From contig NZ_CP132942.1 of the NCBI RefSeq assembly GCF_040359615.1, forward strand, positions 4,526,001 to 4,590,000: DNA of 64,000 nt, written 5' to 3'. The position numbers and the translations under genes are program-made. The stretch is from Tunturibacter psychrotolerans. Lineage in GTDB: Bacteria; Acidobacteriota; Terriglobia; Terriglobales; Acidobacteriaceae. This document shows, piece by piece, positions 1-8,903 of the stretch. The notes beneath the pieces are model-generated. The model ran no database searches and was not told the DNA's origin. It was given only the letters and a program-made list of their open reading frames with translations. The first letter of the stretch is position 1, and every line of letters starts with the position of its first letter.

Positions 1-1
1 T

Positions 2-490
2 GGTGGTTCATTGCGTGTGTTCGCATGCCGTATGGAGGCAGAGACCCATCCCGTAGAACCGAGTATTGCTCGTGTGATTGAAGACGAGGAGCAGGCTGGG
101 CTTGGAACGATAGAAGGCTATAAGAGTTTTGCCAAACAGGTAAAGGAGACCAAACTAGCACTACTGGGCTTCCTGCTTGAAGCCGCTCGTGAGGGTAAGA
201 GTGTAGCGGGCTATGGCGCACCCGGTAAGAGCGCAACGTTGCTGCACTATTGCGGTATCGGAAAGGACCTAATCGAATACACGGTAGATCGAAGCCCTTA
301 CAAACAAGGGCGTTTTTTGCCGGGAACACACATTCCGATCTATTACCCCGACCGAATCCACGAGACAAAACCCGACTACGTGGTGATCTTACCTTGGAAC
401 TTGCAACACGAAATCGTGCAGCAACTGCAGTACATCCGTGAGTGGGGGGGGAAGTTTGTAGTGCCAATCCCCAAGGCGACGATTCTCTAA
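2..490 (+). CDS. Sugar C-methyltransferase, C-terminal part (5' end outside window)
   Basis: This is the C-terminal 162 residues of a class I SAM-dependent methyltransferase of the NovU/TylC3 type, which methylates a carbon of a nucleotide-activated deoxysugar. The frame is open to the left edge, and its first residues (GGSLRVFA) match the internal 'HGGSLRV' segment of this family, so the true start lies upstream. The visible part is the C-terminal Rossmann-like domain (Methyltransf_14 type), with GYGAPGKSATLL at about residues 66-77 and a closing VPIPKATIL. The SAM-binding and zinc-binding N-terminal domains are not in the window. It ends 19 bp before a nucleotidyltransferase gene and is probably cotranscribed with it. 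The exact substrate cannot be read from this fragment. Confidence 0.85.
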   Translation, partial: GGSLRVFACRMEAETHPVEPSIARVIEDEEQAGLGTIEGYKSFAKQVKETKLALLGFLLEAAREGKSVAGYGAPGKSATLLHYCGIGKDLIEYTVDRSPYKQGRFLPGTHIPIYYPDRIHETKPDYVVILPWNLQHEIVQQLQYIREWGGKFVVPIPKATIL

Positions 491-509
491 AAGTAAGGAG
501 TGGCTAGCC

Positions 510-1364
510 ATGAAAGTAGTTTTATTTTGCGGCGGATCGGGCATGAGGCTCCGTGGATATGCTGATGACGTCCCTAAACCTATGGTGCAAATTGGAACGC
601 GACCCATCATGTGGCACCTGATGAAGTACTACGCCCACTTCGGGCACAAGGACTTTATCCTGTGCCTTGGATACAAGGGCAACTGTATCAAGGACTACTT
701 TCTGCACTACGATGAATCTGTCTCCAATAATTTTGTTTGGTCGAAGGGTGGGAAGAACGTCGAACTGCTAAACCGTGACATGGACGACTGGACAATTACT
801 TTCGTCGAGACAGGGGCGAATGCCAACATCGGGCAACGTCTCAAGGCCATCGAGCCCTACGTGCAGGGTGAAGACATGTTTCTCGCTAACTATGGAGACG
901 GATTAAGCGATGTACCTCTTCCAGGGATGCTCGACACATTTCGGAAGAGTAATGCCATTGCCTCTTTGCTGCTGGTGCAGCCGACCTCGAGTTTTGACAT
1001 CGTTTATACGGGATCTGAAGGAACGGTGAGGGAGATTCGCCCAATAACCCGTACCGATATGTGGATCAACGGTGGATTCTTCGCTATGCGCAACGAGATC
1101 TTCCAACATATTCTGCCTGGCGAGGAACTAGTTCGAGAGCCCTTCCAGCGATTGATTGATAAGCAGGCATTGCTCGCCCACAAATATAACGGTTTCTGGC
1201 AATGCATGGATACTTTCAAGGACAAGCAACATCTGGAGGAGCTAAACCAGGGGTTGGCACCGTGGAAAGTGTGGAATCAGACTCCGAATTCACTGGCAGA
1301 TTACCAGTGTGAGCTTCTTGAAGAAAACAAGGACCAGCCGGTGGCGGCGTCGGCGCGTATATGA
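510..1364 (+). CDS. rfbF: Glucose-1-phosphate cytidylyltransferase-like nucleotidyltransferase
   Basis: This 284-residue protein activates a sugar-1-phosphate, most likely CTP plus glucose-1-phosphate to CDP-glucose, the entry point to CDP-deoxysugars. The nucleotidyltransferase signature is at the N-terminus (GGSGMRL, then KPMVQIG), followed by IMWHLMKYYAHFGHKDFILC and GYKGNCIKDYF, as in RfbF/DdhA. Family length is about 255-260 residues, so this one has a slightly longer C-terminus. A good ribosome-binding site (TAAGGAG, 494-500) lies 9 bp before the ATG. The last four bases overlap the next start (ATGA), which implies translational coupling. With the C-methyltransferase upstream it suggests a branched CDP-sugar. 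The enzyme class is clear; CTP versus another nucleotide is inferred from similarity. Confidence 0.85.
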   Translation: MKVVLFCGGSGMRLRGYADDVPKPMVQIGTRPIMWHLMKYYAHFGHKDFILCLGYKGNCIKDYFLHYDESVSNNFVWSKGGKNVELLNRDMDDWTITFVETGANANIGQRLKAIEPYVQGEDMFLANYGDGLSDVPLPGMLDTFRKSNAIASLLLVQPTSSFDIVYTGSEGTVREIRPITRTDMWINGGFFAMRNEIFQHILPGEELVREPFQRLIDKQALLAHKYNGFWQCMDTFKDKQHLEELNQGLAPWKVWNQTPNSLADYQCELLEENKDQPVAASARI

Positions 1365-2011
1365 TGCATCTGAATTTCGGCGTGAGAGCTGGCGGGGGGC
1401 TAAAGATTCTGTGCATGGGAGCGCATTCCGACGATATTGAAATTGGCTGCGGAGGGACACTCCTACGTATAGCTGATCAATATCCAGAATGCGAGTTTCA
1501 CTGGGTGGTGTTCAACGCGATCGCAACCCGAGAGACGGAAGCCCGGCACGCAGCACAGTTGTTTGCTGGCTCCCGACTAAGGGGACCAATCTTCAAGACG
1601 TTTCAGGACGGATTCATGCCTTACGTAGGCGGCGAAGTGAAGGCAATTTTCGAAAGCGATCTAAAGCATCTTTCCCCCGACCTTATCTTCACTCATAACG
1701 GTAACGATGCTCATCAGGACCATCGTTTTATTTCGCAACTCACTTGGAATACTTTCCGCGATCACTTCATTTTGGAGTACGAGATTCCGAAATACGACGG
1801 GGACATGGGGCGCCCAAGCTTCTTCGTACCCCTCGAGAAAGAAGTCTGCGAAAAGAAGGTCGAATACCTCATGAATGCCTTTCAGTCGCAACATGCGAAA
1901 CGCTGGTTTCAACCAGATACATTCCTTTCTCTGATGCGGCTTCGGGGAATGGAATGTGCTGCTTCCAGTGGCTACGCGGAGGCATTTTACTGTCGTAAGT
2001 TGTCGGTCTGA
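1361..2011 (+). CDS. PIG-L/LmbE family deacetylase
   Basis: This 216-residue protein is a zinc-dependent N-deacetylase of the PIG-L/LmbE fold. The metal-binding motif AHSDD (residues 21-25, usually AHPDD) is followed by IEIGCGGT, and a second ligand motif DAHQDH sits at 116-121. In polysaccharide loci such enzymes remove an acetyl group from an N-acetylated sugar or a sugar-nucleotide intermediate. The start overlaps the previous stop by 4 bp (ATGA); a second ATG follows at once. It sits between the cytidylyltransferase and the flippase, so the substrate is probably the CDP-activated sugar or a carrier-linked unit; that is inference. Proline in the AHPDD motif is replaced by serine, which leaves the acidic ligands intact. 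Confidence 0.85.
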   Translation: MMHLNFGVRAGGGLKILCMGAHSDDIEIGCGGTLLRIADQYPECEFHWVVFNAIATRETEARHAAQLFAGSRLRGPIFKTFQDGFMPYVGGEVKAIFESDLKHLSPDLIFTHNGNDAHQDHRFISQLTWNTFRDHFILEYEIPKYDGDMGRPSFFVPLEKEVCEKKVEYLMNAFQSQHAKRWFQPDTFLSLMRLRGMECAASSGYAEAFYCRKLSV

Positions 2012-2065
2012 GTTGAACCAGCGAGAGGGCATGATGGAAACCACGTTTCACCTTGTGAACGCACG

Positions 2066-3547
2066 ATGAAAGATTTGAAGGAGAAAACGATACGTGGCGG
2101 ATTGGCAAGACTCTGTGCCCAAGGCGCTAACTTCTTTCTTCGCTTAGGCTCCCTGATGATATTAGCCCGACTCCTCGGGCCCAAAGATTTTGGATTGGTG
2201 GGCATGGTGACGGTCTTCACCGGCGTTTTGACGCTTTTCCGCGATTTTGGGCTGTCGTCCGCAGCAATTCAGCGTACGACCGTAACAGAGGAGCAGATTT
2301 CGACATTGTTCTGGATCAACATATTTGTTGGTGCGTTACTTACCCTTTTGGCCATAGCACTAGCACCAGTCATAACTGCCTTTTACCATGAGCCAAGACT
2401 TTTTATGGTTACAGTCGTCTTGGCGGTCGGATTTCTCTTCAACGCGGCCGGAGTACAGCACGGGGCGCTTTTGCAGCGCCAAATGCGTTTTACTACGTTG
2501 GCAGCGATAAACACAGTCAGTTTAATCGTCGGCACTGCAATTGCCATAGGCGGAGCCAAGGCCGGATACGGATATTGGGCCCTCGTAGCTATGAGCATCA
2601 CTCTTCCGTTCACAAACACAGTTGGTTGCTGGTTGACCGTAACGTGGATTCCGGGAAGGCCGCGTAGAGGAGTTGGAATCCGGTCGATGATGCGTTTTGG
2701 CGGCACGATTACCTTGAATGGGCTGGTTGCGTACGTCGCGAACAATTTTGAAAAGGTCTTGTTGGGTCGATACTGGGGTGTTGATGCACTTGGCCTCTAC
2801 GGGAGGGCATACCAACTCATCAACATTCCAACTGACAACCTGAATTCAGCGGCCGGTGAGGTAGCGTTTTCGGCGTTGTCGCGACTCCAAGGAGACCCTG
2901 ATCGCCTCAAAAACTACTTCTTGAAGGGCTATACAGTGATCTTGGCGTTGACCTTACCTGTCACCGTTGCGTGCGCTCTTTTTGCGGATGACATGATATC
3001 TGTCTTCTTAGGACCAAAATGGGGGGCCGCGGCACCAATTTTTCGTTTATTGGCCCCAACGATCTTGGCCTTTGCAATTGTCAATCCCTTATTTTGGCTT
3101 CTCTCGTCACTAGGATTGGTCGAACGAAGCTTGAAGATGGGTCTGGTCATCGCTCCCGTCATGATCTTGAGCTATCTCGTGGCAGTGCCTTACGGGCCCC
3201 GAGGTGTTGCGGTCGCCTACTCGGCAGTAATGATGCTCTGGGTTATCCCGTGCATCATCTGGTCTGTCCATGACACAGTAATATCCTTCCGAGACATTGT
3301 TGTGGCCGTTGGCCGACCGCTGATCGGAAGCCTCGTGGCAGCTGGGTTTGCCTTCGGTGTGCGCTCGGTTTCCATTCAGTTCCTGTCTCCGCTGCCTCGA
3401 CTTGTGTTGGAAATCACCGTTCTTCTAATTACGTTTATGGGGATGCTCCTGTTCGTCACAGGACAAAAGGCACTTTACCTGGATCTTGTCAGGGGATTAA
3501 GACGCCCTTCATCTGCCAGAGAAGAAGGGGATTTGGCTTCAACGTAA
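2066..3547 (+). CDS. Wzx-type polysaccharide flippase
   Basis: This 493-residue integral membrane protein of the MOP superfamily (polysaccharide transport, Wzx/TuaB-like) is expected to flip undecaprenyl-linked oligosaccharide units across the inner membrane. The N-terminus has the typical pattern of a short amphipathic start, a helix with GSLMILARLLGPKDFG, then FRDFGLSSAAIQ. Repeated long hydrophobic stretches, about 12-14 in all, run to the C-terminus, with charged loops between. Length is normal for the family. It follows the deacetylase after 54 bp. Its presence points to a Wzx/Wzy-type rather than ABC-type pathway; no Wzy polymerase is visible in the window, so that gene may lie upstream. 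Confidence 0.9.
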   Translation: MKDLKEKTIRGGLARLCAQGANFFLRLGSLMILARLLGPKDFGLVGMVTVFTGVLTLFRDFGLSSAAIQRTTVTEEQISTLFWINIFVGALLTLLAIALAPVITAFYHEPRLFMVTVVLAVGFLFNAAGVQHGALLQRQMRFTTLAAINTVSLIVGTAIAIGGAKAGYGYWALVAMSITLPFTNTVGCWLTVTWIPGRPRRGVGIRSMMRFGGTITLNGLVAYVANNFEKVLLGRYWGVDALGLYGRAYQLINIPTDNLNSAAGEVAFSALSRLQGDPDRLKNYFLKGYTVILALTLPVTVACALFADDMISVFLGPKWGAAAPIFRLLAPTILAFAIVNPLFWLLSSLGLVERSLKMGLVIAPVMILSYLVAVPYGPRGVAVAYSAVMMLWVIPCIIWSVHDTVISFRDIVVAVGRPLIGSLVAAGFAFGVRSVSIQFLSPLPRLVLEITVLLITFMGMLLFVTGQKALYLDLVRGLRRPSSAREEGDLAST

Positions 3548-3792
3548 ATATGAGATTTTGGACCTAGTCACCAAGGACCATTAGGTCGCGGACTAATCTC
3601 CAAAGATTGAATTTAATCGGAAAAACCTAACGATAGGGAACCGACTGGAAACGTCATTCGCTGACGAAATAGTAAGCAGATCGGTCCGTTAAATATCACA
3701 AGACAGAACTTGAAGAGCCAACCTTGCCTAACGCGTCAAATCATGTGGCGAAGGGGTGATTTGAACCGGTTGTTTTGCTGAAGCTAAAGCTT

Positions 3793-5124
3793 ATGAAAAT
3801 TGGCTTGTTAGATCATATGGGGTACGGAAACCTGGGTGATGCTGCTACCCAAGAGGCATTAATTGCGAACATCAAGCGACGTCTGCCGGACACTGAGATT
3901 GTTGGATTTTCACTGAACCCCGATGACACCAGGAAGCGACACGATATTGCCTGCTACTCAATTACACATTGGCATCCAGGGCTTGCCAAATCCGGGTTAG
4001 CAAGGGTGGATGATCCGAATCTGTGGTCTCAACTCAAATTGACTTCTAAAAGGGTCCCTATTGTTTCTGGGATGATCAAGCGTGCTTTGCATTTATGCCG
4101 AGAAGTGGCGCATCTGTTCCGGTCCTACAAAGTGTTACGGTCCCTAGATACCATGATCATCGCTGGCGGAGGGCAGTTGACAGAATTATGGCGCGGCCCT
4201 TGGTCACATCCTTACAACGTGCTTAAGTTTTCGATACTTACAAAGCTCGCAAACAGAAGGCTGTTATTCCTCAACGTAGGCGCGGGGCCTTTGAGCAGTA
4301 ATCTAAGCAAAATTTTCGTCAAATTTGCCGTCCATCTGGCTGACTACGTTTCACTTCGTGATGTCGAGTCGCAAGCATTAATCCGGCGGCTAGGAGTGAA
4401 CCGCACAACTGAGGTCTTTCCCGATTCTGTTTACGCTCTTGATGTTTCAAGCTATGAAGCCACTGAAACCGTGAAGCCTTTGAGACCGCTGGTAGGAATC
4501 AATCCGATTGGGTTCTGTGATCCACGGGTTTGGCTAAAACGAGACAAGTCTGCATATTTACATTATCTAGATAAATTGACAGAGTTTTCGTTGTGGCTTA
4601 TTCGTCAAGACTACACATTACGAATATTTTCTGGTGAACTGAGTGTTGATGTCCATGCAGTAGAAGATCTAAAAGAACGGATACTGAACAGCTTGCCGTC
4701 AGGTAATCATGGCGAGATGTTTATACCCCCAAGTATCGATTTGAAAGATCTGTTGACTGAAATGTCTCGGTTCGACTTCGTCGTTACTTCCAAGTTTCAC
4801 GGTGTAGTATTTTCTCACCTCTTGGAAAAACCAGTAATCGCCCTCAGCTATCACAAGAAGATAGACGACTTGATGCGAACTGTGGGACATAGCCAACATT
4901 GCCTGAATATAGAGAGCTTTGATTGTGAGCACTTCAAGAAGACATTTAAATCGTTGGTCGAAAATGCCGAGGGCCTCAAATCGCAATTTCGCAAGGAGGC
5001 GTATTCGAGATCTGAGTTATTAAAGACGCAGTTCGACCAGCTTTTCACGTGTCGAGATTCAGAGTTCTATTTAGATGCCTTGAAATCTGAGAAGAATGGA
5101 GCCGTCGTAGGTAACTCGACCTAG
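3793..5124 (+). CDS. Polysaccharide pyruvyl transferase family protein
   Basis: This 443-residue protein belongs to the CsaB/WcaK-like family that transfers pyruvate ketals from PEP to sugars in surface polymers. Visible marks are the N-terminal MGYGNLGDAA loop, a central IIAGGGQL, NVGAGPLS, and the C-terminal SKFHGVVFSHLLEKPVIALSY, in which the His-rich SKFHG segment is the family signature. I chose ATG 3793 because the family motif starts at once after it (MKIGLLDHMGYGNLGD); an in-frame TTG at 3775 adds six residues but has no better ribosome site. The 245 bp before it hold no gene or obvious terminator. Codon use is more AT-rich than in the flanking genes, as is common for exchanged polysaccharide genes. 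The acceptor sugar is unknown. Confidence 0.85.
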   Translation: MKIGLLDHMGYGNLGDAATQEALIANIKRRLPDTEIVGFSLNPDDTRKRHDIACYSITHWHPGLAKSGLARVDDPNLWSQLKLTSKRVPIVSGMIKRALHLCREVAHLFRSYKVLRSLDTMIIAGGGQLTELWRGPWSHPYNVLKFSILTKLANRRLLFLNVGAGPLSSNLSKIFVKFAVHLADYVSLRDVESQALIRRLGVNRTTEVFPDSVYALDVSSYEATETVKPLRPLVGINPIGFCDPRVWLKRDKSAYLHYLDKLTEFSLWLIRQDYTLRIFSGELSVDVHAVEDLKERILNSLPSGNHGEMFIPPSIDLKDLLTEMSRFDFVVTSKFHGVVFSHLLEKPVIALSYHKKIDDLMRTVGHSQHCLNIESFDCEHFKKTFKSLVENAEGLKSQFRKEAYSRSELLKTQFDQLFTCRDSEFYLDALKSEKNGAVVGNST

Positions 5125-5162
5125 CGAACATGGATCTCTGCTTTTTCGCAGAAGGGGGGGGA

Positions 5163-6257
5163 ATGGACAGCGCATTACAACCTTTAGTAAGCGTCGTAAC
5201 TCCGGTGTACAACGAGGCGGTTCACCTCGCGGAGTGTATCGAGAGCGTTCTCGCTCAGACATATCACAACTGGAACTACACCATCATCGACAACTGCAGC
5301 ACCGATGGGTCCTTGGAAGTCGCCCGCCGATATGCGGCAAGAGACCGACGGATTCGGATTCACGCGAATCAACAGTTTCTACCCGTCATTTCGAACCACA
5401 ATCTCGCATTGCGCCTGATTTCCGCTGAAAGCAAATACTGCAAGGTAGTGCTTGGGGATGATTGGATCTTTCCTAATTGTCTAGAACAAATGGTCGGCCT
5501 CGCTGAGTCGCATCCCTCGGTCGGAATCGTCGGCGCCTACGCACTGGAGGGGCAACGAGTTGCGTGGACGGGGTTACCATATCCGAGTTCCTTGGTTTCC
5601 GGTCTAGAGATCTGTCGCCGCCATCTCCTCGAGGGACTGTATGTATTTGGATCGGCAAACGCAGTCCTCTATCGCGCGGATTTGGTAAGGAGCCGTGATC
5701 CCTTCTACAACGAGGCCAACATCCATGCAGACACAGAGGTGTGTTTTGCACTTCTTAAGATGTGCGACTTTGGCTTTGTCCATCAGGTACTCTCTTTCAC
5801 CAGAGTGCGGCCAGGGTCGCTCACGACAGCTTCCGAGGCACGGGCCACCTATTTTCCAAGTATGTTGCGGCTTCTGAACACGTATGCTCCGGACTACCTG
5901 ACTTCTCAGGAAGGTGAAGCACAGCTTGCGCAGTTGATGCTGGAATATTACAGATTCCTAGGTAAGAGCCTGATGTTACGTCGTGACAAGCAGTTCTGGG
6001 ACTATCACAAGGAGGAGTTAAATAAGGCGGCCATGGGATTTAGCCATGTTCGTTTGGTCAAGGGTACGCTAGAAACTCTGTGCAACGCTGCTGTGGATCC
6101 TAGAAATACAGCGCGAAGGTTGCTACAGAGCGGTCGCAAGCTACGATTTTCCGGCCGCGTGCAGAATCTGAAGGGCGAGCCGAGCACTATCACAGCAAAG
6201 GAGTCGCACGAAAATGAGACACCGCCGCATGAGCCGTTCAGTCTGAAGGTGCACTAG
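5163..6257 (+). CDS. Family 2 glycosyltransferase
   Basis: This 364-residue GT-A glycosyltransferase transfers a sugar from an NDP-sugar to a growing glycan on the cytosolic face. The N-terminal block VSVVTPVYNEAVHLAECIES is the GT2 nucleotide-binding start, followed by TIIDNCSTDGS and the metal-binding GDDW (about residues 100-103), the usual DxD region. The C-terminal 100 residues are helical and less conserved. I prefer ATG 5163 over the in-frame ATG at 5130, because a strong purine-rich ribosome site (GAAGG at 5151-5155) sits 7 bp before 5163 and the GT2 fold begins about 8 residues later. It follows the pyruvyl transferase closely and has no membrane segments. Donor and acceptor cannot be told from sequence. 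Confidence 0.9.
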   Translation: MDSALQPLVSVVTPVYNEAVHLAECIESVLAQTYHNWNYTIIDNCSTDGSLEVARRYAARDRRIRIHANQQFLPVISNHNLALRLISAESKYCKVVLGDDWIFPNCLEQMVGLAESHPSVGIVGAYALEGQRVAWTGLPYPSSLVSGLEICRRHLLEGLYVFGSANAVLYRADLVRSRDPFYNEANIHADTEVCFALLKMCDFGFVHQVLSFTRVRPGSLTTASEARATYFPSMLRLLNTYAPDYLTSQEGEAQLAQLMLEYYRFLGKSLMLRRDKQFWDYHKEELNKAAMGFSHVRLVKGTLETLCNAAVDPRNTARRLLQSGRKLRFSGRVQNLKGEPSTITAKESHENETPPHEPFSLKVH

Positions 6258-6381
6258 GGGGACGAGAGACATACCTAATACGTGATTCGACCTCAAACCT
6301 TGTGCGTTGCATCCTACTGCACAGCCCAATACATGACAGGGATAAACACCGCGGATAGACCCATCGTGGAGACAGACAGTA

Positions 6382-7791
6382 ATGGCATATATATATTCGC
6401 TTCCGACTTCAGCCTCATTTACTGGAAAAGGTTTGGTGGGATATACGTTTGGCCCACTGAGTCAAAAAGATGTAGAGCTCTACTACGTCGAAGTAAAAAA
6501 AGGCCACGATGTATTCATGATAAGCAAGAAGATCACACGCACATACTACATTCTCTCCGGAAGTGGTTACTTTACTATAGGAGGTCATAAATATAATGTC
6601 GGGCCTGGGATGCTCATCGAGGTCCCGCCGAAGATCGAATATTGCTACTCTGGGAGAATGACACTCATTGCTTTTTCTAAGCCGCGCTGGTTTAGCGGGA
6701 ATGATACTTTTACCAAGTGGAATGCCGATGTCGTCGGTCAAGATTTGGCATATCGGACAGATGGAGGATCCCTATTGACGCGATTAGTTAGAGTGAGGCT
6801 CTTCGGAAAATCGCCGGTCAACGCCTTTCTACGGCTCAATCAGCGAATATGGGACAATCTGCCTTCGTCCTTGGCTGTTCTTAGTGCAGTGCGCCTATGC
6901 GGTGATTTCTCGCACAAAGTCGCTCGCATGCAAGTTCGCTCCCAAGCTTTTGCCACGTTATTTCTTCGAAATCGACCTGAATTGGAATTGATCCGACGTC
7001 TCTTAGAGAGGACTGCGAAAGGCGGTCACCTAAGAGTGACAGTGTTAGGCTGCAGTACTGGTGCTGAGGCTTACTCGGTGGCTTGGAAAATACGGTCTGC
7101 GAGGCCTGATATAAAACTTACACTCCGCGCGGTGGATATTTCCAAACAGGCAGTGGAATTTGCGAAATGTGGCATGTATTCGATTGCAAGCTCGCAATTG
7201 ACCGATACACAGATATTTGAAGCGGTGACTCCATCTGAGATGGAAGAGTTATTCCACAGGAACGGAGACACCGTTACAGTGAAATCTTGGATCAAAGAAG
7301 GTATCGAGTGGCACGTTGGCGATGTCGGAGAGCCGGAGGTCATCGATGGTCTAGGTCCCCAAGATATCGTAGTGGCAAACAACTTTCTGTGCCATATGGA
7401 TCCTCCGAGCGCGGAGATGTGTCTGCGCAACATTGCTCGCCTGGTGAGTCCGAATGGATACGTGTTTGTTTCTGGAATCGACTTGGACGTCCGGACAAAA
7501 GTTGCGCGCGATTTAGGATGGGTTCCGCTGGAAGAATTGCTCGAGGAGGTTCACGAAGGAGATCCTTATTTGAGAAGATATTGGCCGGGTCGATATGCAG
7601 GCCTCGAGCCTTTGAATAAAAAGAGAGCTGATTGGCGAATTCGCTATGCAGCGGCTTTTCAGTTCGTCCCTAGGGTGATTTCGTCGCTGACTCTATGTAA
7701 CGAGGAACTCGGGGGCGGGTCAGAGCGGTCGGAGTGGGTCCCAGTTTTGTCTGGAGATGGGAACTCCAATCATCCGATGGACGCTAATTAA
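6382..7791 (+). CDS. Cupin domain fused to CheR-like SAM methyltransferase
   Basis: This 469-residue protein joins two domains. Residues about 15-115 look like a cupin barrel (HDVFMISKKITRTYYILSG, then SGYFTIGG and GPGMLIEVPP), the pattern of a sugar-binding or small-ligand cupin. Residues about 190-420 are a CheR-type methyltransferase: LGCSTGAEAYSVAW (222-235) is the SAM-binding motif, RAVDISKQAVEFA the acidic ribose-binding strand, and NNFLCHM stands where CheR has its NxxxYF motif. A linker of about 70 residues separates them. In this locus, methylation of a polysaccharide precursor or modification of a carried ligand is more likely than chemoreceptor methylation, since no receptor genes are near; this is inference. 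The stop is directly followed by the ATG of the next gene. Confidence 0.8.
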   Translation: MAYIYSLPTSASFTGKGLVGYTFGPLSQKDVELYYVEVKKGHDVFMISKKITRTYYILSGSGYFTIGGHKYNVGPGMLIEVPPKIEYCYSGRMTLIAFSKPRWFSGNDTFTKWNADVVGQDLAYRTDGGSLLTRLVRVRLFGKSPVNAFLRLNQRIWDNLPSSLAVLSAVRLCGDFSHKVARMQVRSQAFATLFLRNRPELELIRRLLERTAKGGHLRVTVLGCSTGAEAYSVAWKIRSARPDIKLTLRAVDISKQAVEFAKCGMYSIASSQLTDTQIFEAVTPSEMEELFHRNGDTVTVKSWIKEGIEWHVGDVGEPEVIDGLGPQDIVVANNFLCHMDPPSAEMCLRNIARLVSPNGYVFVSGIDLDVRTKVARDLGWVPLEELLEEVHEGDPYLRRYWPGRYAGLEPLNKKRADWRIRYAAAFQFVPRVISSLTLCNEELGGGSERSEWVPVLSGDGNSNHPMDAN

Positions 7792-8775
7792 ATGGGCCAG
7801 CCGATCATGTCGCCAAACAATGAAGACATAGATCTGGAACGATGGACATTGGCCGATCGAATTGCCGAGAAATCAGTGCTCGTGTCAGGCGGCAGTGGCT
7901 TCATCGGTACGCATCTTTGCCGCCGACTTATCGCCTCCGGAGCCAGATTGCATGTCGTTTCACGCGAGCGGCGAAAGTCAGAAAGCGAGCGCCTTCAATG
8001 GTGGCAGGCCGATTTTAAGGACATCGTTGCAGTTCGTCAAATCTTTAAGGACACACAGCCGCATCTAGTTTTTCATCTAGCTAGCCAGGTTATTGGTGCA
8101 CGCCAATTAGGGGCTGTGTTACCAACTTTTTATGATAACCTTGCCAGCACGGTTCACTTGCTAACTGCAGCCGCCGAAACAGGATGCCAGCGCGTTGTCC
8201 TGGCAAGTTCCTCAGAGGAACCGCAAATCTTCGACGACACAACCTTCGCTTGTTCTCCTTATGCAGCGTCGAAATGGGCGAGCAGCATTTATGGACGCAT
8301 GTTCCAACAGTTGTTTCAACTGCCGGTTGTGATGCCCCGCATCTTTATGACCTATGGTCCCGATCAGAAAGATTTGGAGAAATTGGTGCCCTTTGTGACG
8401 CTCAATCTGCTCCGCGGTGAGGCGCCGAAGCTAAGCAGTGGTCGGCGGCGGGCGGACTGGATCTATGTTGACGATGTGGTTGAAGGTTTGCTGAGAGCAG
8501 CAATCACTCCCGGGATTGAGGGTTGCTCGTTCGATCTCGGCTCGGGCACATTGGTGTCAGTTCGTGAAATCGTAGAGCGAATTGCTGAGATCGTTGGTGC
8601 TTCCATCGAACCGACCTTCGGTGCTTTGCCAGATCGGCCGTTTGAGCAGGAACGGCCAGCTGACACCACCTTCTCGTCCGACAAGCTGGGATACCATCCC
8701 AGAACCACCCTCAACCTTGGACTTGAGACCACAGTAGCTTGGTATCGTAGGCAACTCAGTTCGGCTTCGAACTAA
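7792..8775 (+). CDS. NAD-dependent epimerase/dehydratase (extended SDR)
   Basis: This 327-residue extended short-chain dehydrogenase acts on nucleotide sugars (epimerase, dehydratase or 4-reductase). The NAD(P)-binding GGSGFIG is at residues 33-39, the catalytic pair is in YAASK (157-161), and RIFMTYGP and DWIYVDDVVEG are the usual substrate-side motifs. Serines at 139-141 precede the active site. Length is normal. The ATG follows the previous stop with no gap; an alternative ATG lies at 7807, and neither has a clear ribosome site, so translation is probably coupled. It is the last gene of the polysaccharide locus before the giant secreted protein. The specific reaction cannot be decided, but a role in making the CDP- or other NDP-deoxysugar fits the locus. 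Confidence 0.85.
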   Translation: MGQPIMSPNNEDIDLERWTLADRIAEKSVLVSGGSGFIGTHLCRRLIASGARLHVVSRERRKSESERLQWWQADFKDIVAVRQIFKDTQPHLVFHLASQVIGARQLGAVLPTFYDNLASTVHLLTAAAETGCQRVVLASSSEEPQIFDDTTFACSPYAASKWASSIYGRMFQQLFQLPVVMPRIFMTYGPDQKDLEKLVPFVTLNLLRGEAPKLSSGRRRADWIYVDDVVEGLLRAAITPGIEGCSFDLGSGTLVSVREIVERIAEIVGASIEPTFGALPDRPFEQERPADTTFSSDKLGYHPRTTLNLGLETTVAWYRRQLSSASN

Positions 8776-8903
8776 CTCCCTTCGACAGGGGGTAACTCCG
8801 CTGTCCCTCGGCAAGAAATCCCCGCTCTGGAATGCGGTCTCTATAAACGATCGAAGCCTTGGCAAGAATTGATCCCGAGGTCGTGTATCTGAGCGTGCGA
8901 AAA

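Noticed and set aside
3755..3775. GATTTGAACCGG, which looks like part of a tRNA T-arm
   Set aside because: No acceptor or anticodon stem can be formed around it.
8859..8903. N-terminal 15 residues of the longest frame of the giant gene (TTG start)
   Set aside because: The added residues are polar and would bury the signal peptide; ATG 8904 starts directly before it.
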